A DNA stretch of 64,000 bases from the NCBI GenBank assembly GCA_003669605.1, contig QWOP01000043.1:21130-85129 (forward strand), read 5' to 3'. Within the stretch, counting starts at the first letter, position 1. Each line of letters starts with the position of its first letter. Below the pieces are notes generated by a model that saw only the letters and a list, made by a program, of their open reading frames with translations, did no database searches and was not told the DNA's origin. Shown here in pieces: positions 62,062-64,000 of the stretch. This DNA comes from Planctomycetota bacterium (lineage in GTDB: Bacteria > Planctomycetota > Planctomycetia > Pirellulales > UBA1268). The position numbers were made by a program, and so were the translations under genes.

Positions 62062-62346
62062 GTTCCACATGATACCCCGGGTGAAACGCCAGTCCAGCAT
62101 CAAGGAGGCGCAGAAAACGGCGCACTTCCGTTGGACGCTGCGCATCTGGCACTCGTCATGAGGCTTCTGAGGCGGCTTACCCCGGAGCAGGCCCAGGTGC
62201 TCGTGACGCTCGCCCAGGCGATGAGACCACGCCACGGGGCCGAATCGTGACGCTCTACAAAAGTTCTCCCTCCGCCCGTGCCAAGACTTCCGCATACTGG
62301 TGATCGTTGCGGTGATCGACGGCCAAGCTCGAAATAAGATTTGCTC

Positions 62347-62973
62347 ATGGAACAGTCTTCAGCCGTTACGGCCGCCATCGAAGAGGCAATGGCTCTCGAT
62401 GCGGCCATTCTCGAGGCGAGCCGAGAGATCCTCCACGAAACCGCGTTGCTCCCCGACCTGTTTGTTGCAGCGGTTCTCAATCGAGCCTTACAGCTCCTGC
62501 ACGGATTTGAGGCACTCGTCCGAACGCGAAACTACTTGAGTGCAACGCCCCTCTTTCGATTGCAACTCGACAACGCGATCCGGCTGTGGGCAGGGGCTCT
62601 CGCGCCGAGCTTCGATGACTTCACGAATGCGGTTATTCGCGGAGACCAGATCAAAAAAATGATGAGCCGAGACGGCATGCCGATGACGGACAAAAATCTC
62701 GTGAAAAGCTTGGCTGAGAACTTCAGCTTGCCGATGCTTGTTGCGTCGTACGAGTATGCATGCGGATTCGTCCATCTCTCGGGCGAGCACGTCTTCGCCA
62801 CGAATCGGACTGACGATGGGCGCATCATTGGTCGTATTGTCCGAGAGGATGTCGATACACCAGAGGCGAAGTGGTTGGATCTCATAACCGGATTTTCATC
62901 GGCCACGACGCTGGTGCTCGATGTAGCGGGCGGATGGGCGAGGCGGAAAACGGAGTCTCGCGAGAACGTTTGA
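62347..62973 (+). CDS. hypothetical protein of accessory region
   Basis: A 208-residue, mainly helical, soluble protein. I do not recognise the family. Notable stretches are LLHGFEALVRTRNYLSATPL and FRLQLDNAIRLWAGAL in the middle and a FVHLSGEHVF motif. Codon use is less GC-rich at third positions than in the core genes to the left. It stands alone between the tRNA-like scar and the gene-poor region, consistent with acquired DNA. Confidence 0.55.
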   Translation: MEQSSAVTAAIEEAMALDAAILEASREILHETALLPDLFVAAVLNRALQLLHGFEALVRTRNYLSATPLFRLQLDNAIRLWAGALAPSFDDFTNAVIRGDQIKKMMSRDGMPMTDKNLVKSLAENFSLPMLVASYEYACGFVHLSGEHVFATNRTDDGRIIGRIVREDVDTPEAKWLDLITGFSSATTLVLDVAGGWARRKTESRENV

Positions 62974-63935
62974 AGATCGGGAGGACTTGATGCCGCGATG
63001 GGTCGAATCGCGTAGCCATCAATGCTTTCGTCCCCACGCGGTGGCCTCCGGCCCGGGCGGCACGACTCCAGCTCGTTGGGGGCGGCTTCCGTCGTGCCGC
63101 AAAGACAACAAAGCGGAGGTCGGGCATCCTGCCCTCCCGCTGATCTGAGCAGCGGCTAGCCCTCGATGCTGGTCTCTGCGGGGGGCTCATCAGGGGGAAG
63201 GGGGCTCGTCTCCGCATCCGGCATCGACTCGCCCCCCTCCCCCTCGCCGCCCCCCGCGGTGCGGCCTTCGCCGCGCCCCCGGCTTCCCCCTCCCCTAAGT
63301 GCGGAATCGAGGGCATCCCCGCCGCTGAAGGGCCGCATCGTGCGGCTAGCGGAGCGGCCGCAAGCGGCCGCCAGAAGGCATCCTGCCAGCGTCAACGGCG
63401 GCATCCATGCCGCCGAGCCTCCGCCGCCCTTGTAGCCGCCGTGTTTGAGATGGAGGCCCGCGGCGGCGGCTTCGTGTCGCGGCGCGGGTCTGCAGCGCCC
63501 CGCTCCCGCGGCGGCGGCTCTCAGGGGCTCATCCTCAGCCCCGTTCGCCGCGTGCCGCGTCCGCTCCCGTTGCGCTCAGCAAGGCTGCAAGCCCCCGTAG
63601 CTCCCTCGAGCGTACTCAGCGGAGCAGCCGGTTCCCGGCTGCGGCATGGCATCCTGCCGCTATTGGCGGCGGCATCGTGCCGCCGCGTCGCGGGCAGTCG
63701 CGCCGGTGCGATATTCAGCCGCGCCGAGGGCAAAGCCGCCGCTGCGGCCACCCTTCGTAGGGAATCCTTCCGCTTCGCTAGAATCCGTGCCGACGCCACA
63801 AGGCCAGTAGCGGGCGCGGCGTTCCGGCTGGTGGTAGAATCGCTGTAGAGCGGTGTGCGCCCACCACAGCCACCCTTGCATGCCCTGATAGCCTCCAGAC
63901 GGTGATCAAAGATCCCGTCCAAAAGGAGGCGTTTC
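62974..63935. other. gene-poor, GC-rich low-complexity region
   Basis: About 960 bp without a supported gene. Long frames exist on both strands but give Arg/Pro/Gly/Ala-rich products without conserved motifs. The stretch carries several short hairpins sharing a GCA-TC[C/G]-TGC core, an inverted repeat GGCACGAC/GTCGTGCC (63058-63099), and near its end the upstream region of the IS66-type gene, which may hold the element's left terminal repeat. Confidence 0.6.
63122..63686. repeat. family of dispersed short hairpins with GCA-TCS-TGC core
   Basis: Six hairpins share a core of GCA-TC(C/G)-TGC or GCAT-CC-ATGC, with flanking stems that pair perfectly but differ in length: 63122-63134 (5 bp), 63332-63346 (6 bp), 63377-63387 (4 bp), 63396-63415 (9 bp), 63648-63658 (4 bp), and 63666-63686 (9 bp). 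The stems change between copies while pairing is kept, as in REP-like palindromic elements. Confidence 0.5.
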
Positions 63936-64000
63936 ATGAGTCGGCATTCGGATCCGCGGAAGGCCGCGGCGTGGGAGCGGCGGATTGCCCGCTTCAGTGA
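63936..64000 (+). CDS. IS66-type tnpA accessory protein, N-terminal fragment (runs off window)
   Basis: The first 21 codons (MSRHSDPRKAAAWERRIARF...) match the typical start of the small HTH-containing TnpA-like ORF of IS66-family elements in planctomycetes. AAGGAGG lies seven bases before the ATG. The gene continues beyond the window, so the element is cut at the right edge; its left inverted repeat should be in the preceding 100 bp but could not be fixed without the other end. Confidence 0.6.
   Translation, partial: MSRHSDPRKAAAWERRIARFS

Noticed and set aside
61745..62152. Minus-strand 135-codon frame through the terminator and tRNA-like end
   Set aside because: It reads across a strong terminator hairpin and the tRNA-like sequence, and no family is recognised.
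62041..62250. 69-codon frame starting VEAAGVE
   Set aside because: Its beginning is a translation of the tRNA/tmRNA 3'-end sequence, a common source of false genes; the helical end could be a small remnant but cannot be supported as a gene.
62041..62440. Complete tmRNA on the minus strand
   Set aside because: The 5' T-stem arm does not pair and no 5' half with the conserved GTTTCGAC-like start was found to the right.
63156..63404. Minus-strand frame with a lipoprotein-like start (LAGCLLAAAC)
   Set aside because: No positive N-terminus, no good ribosome site, Gly/Glu/Pro low-complexity remainder, and it lies over the hairpin repeats.

Overview
The window is high-GC DNA (mostly G/C in third codon positions) and looks like a member of the Planctomycetota. 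The supporting evidence is the family content: the end of a BBP7-type beta-barrel protein, a DUF1207 outer-membrane protein, a GlmU reduced to its nucleotidyltransferase half, Pst permeases with very large extracytoplasmic inserts, and an IS66-type tnpA start of the kind common in that phylum. No 16S gene or other phylogenetic anchor is present, so genus is not called.

Layout. 1-5 kb: a barrel-protein tail, then a minus-strand group (rpe, a degenerate histidine-phosphatase-like protein, accD, homospermidine synthase). 4.7-8.6 kb: creatininase-family hydrolase overlapping a fused proline dehydrogenase/P5C dehydrogenase (putA). 8.9-16 kb: a complete phosphate uptake operon pstS-pstC-pstA-pstB-phoU. 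16-22.7 kb: poorly characterised exported or envelope proteins, a degenerate metallophosphoesterase-like protein, an amidohydrolase/uronate-isomerase-like enzyme and a DUF423 membrane protein. 22.7-27.5 kb: a secretin and a PAS-GAF-receiver protein without kinase catalytic domain. 27.6-31.5 kb: sdhCAB. 31.7-39 kb: DEAD-box helicase, family-4 uracil-DNA glycosylase, a small lipoprotein, glgC and leuS. 39.2-42.9 kb: a tight plus-strand trio of acyl-ACP/CoA synthetase, a glycosidase-fold protein lacking the usual catalytic motif, and a ThiF/MoeB-type E1-like enzyme. 43-47.6 kb: a ribose-type sugar ABC importer (ATPase, permease, binding lipoprotein) and a flavin reductase-like protein. 47.8-50.2 kb: DUF1207 protein and tsaD. 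50.2-57.2 kb: a housekeeping minus-strand cluster glmU-prs-rplY-pth-rpsF-ssb-rplI-dnaB. 57.4-61 kb: a DUF4432/beta-propeller fusion with an internal signal-peptide-like segment, a tiny zinc-ribbon protein and a TIGR03032-type protein. 61-64 kb: accessory DNA with a DUF5990 gene, strong hairpins, a tRNA/tmRNA 3'-end relic with its own terminator, an unknown gene, about 1 kb of gene-poor DNA carrying a family of small GCA-TCS-TGC hairpins, and the first codons of an IS66-type tnpA at the right edge.

The genes up to about 60 kb are mostly core metabolism, uptake and information processing in short co-directional runs; several show start/stop overlaps suggesting translational coupling. The most unusual signals are three proteins that keep an enzyme fold signature but have lost catalytic residues (2972-3652, 40859-41860, 17937-19310), the fused 714-residue protein at 57408-59552, and the hairpin family with the integration-scar-like sequence in the last 3 kb. 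No CRISPR array, complete rRNA, or complete tRNA was seen.
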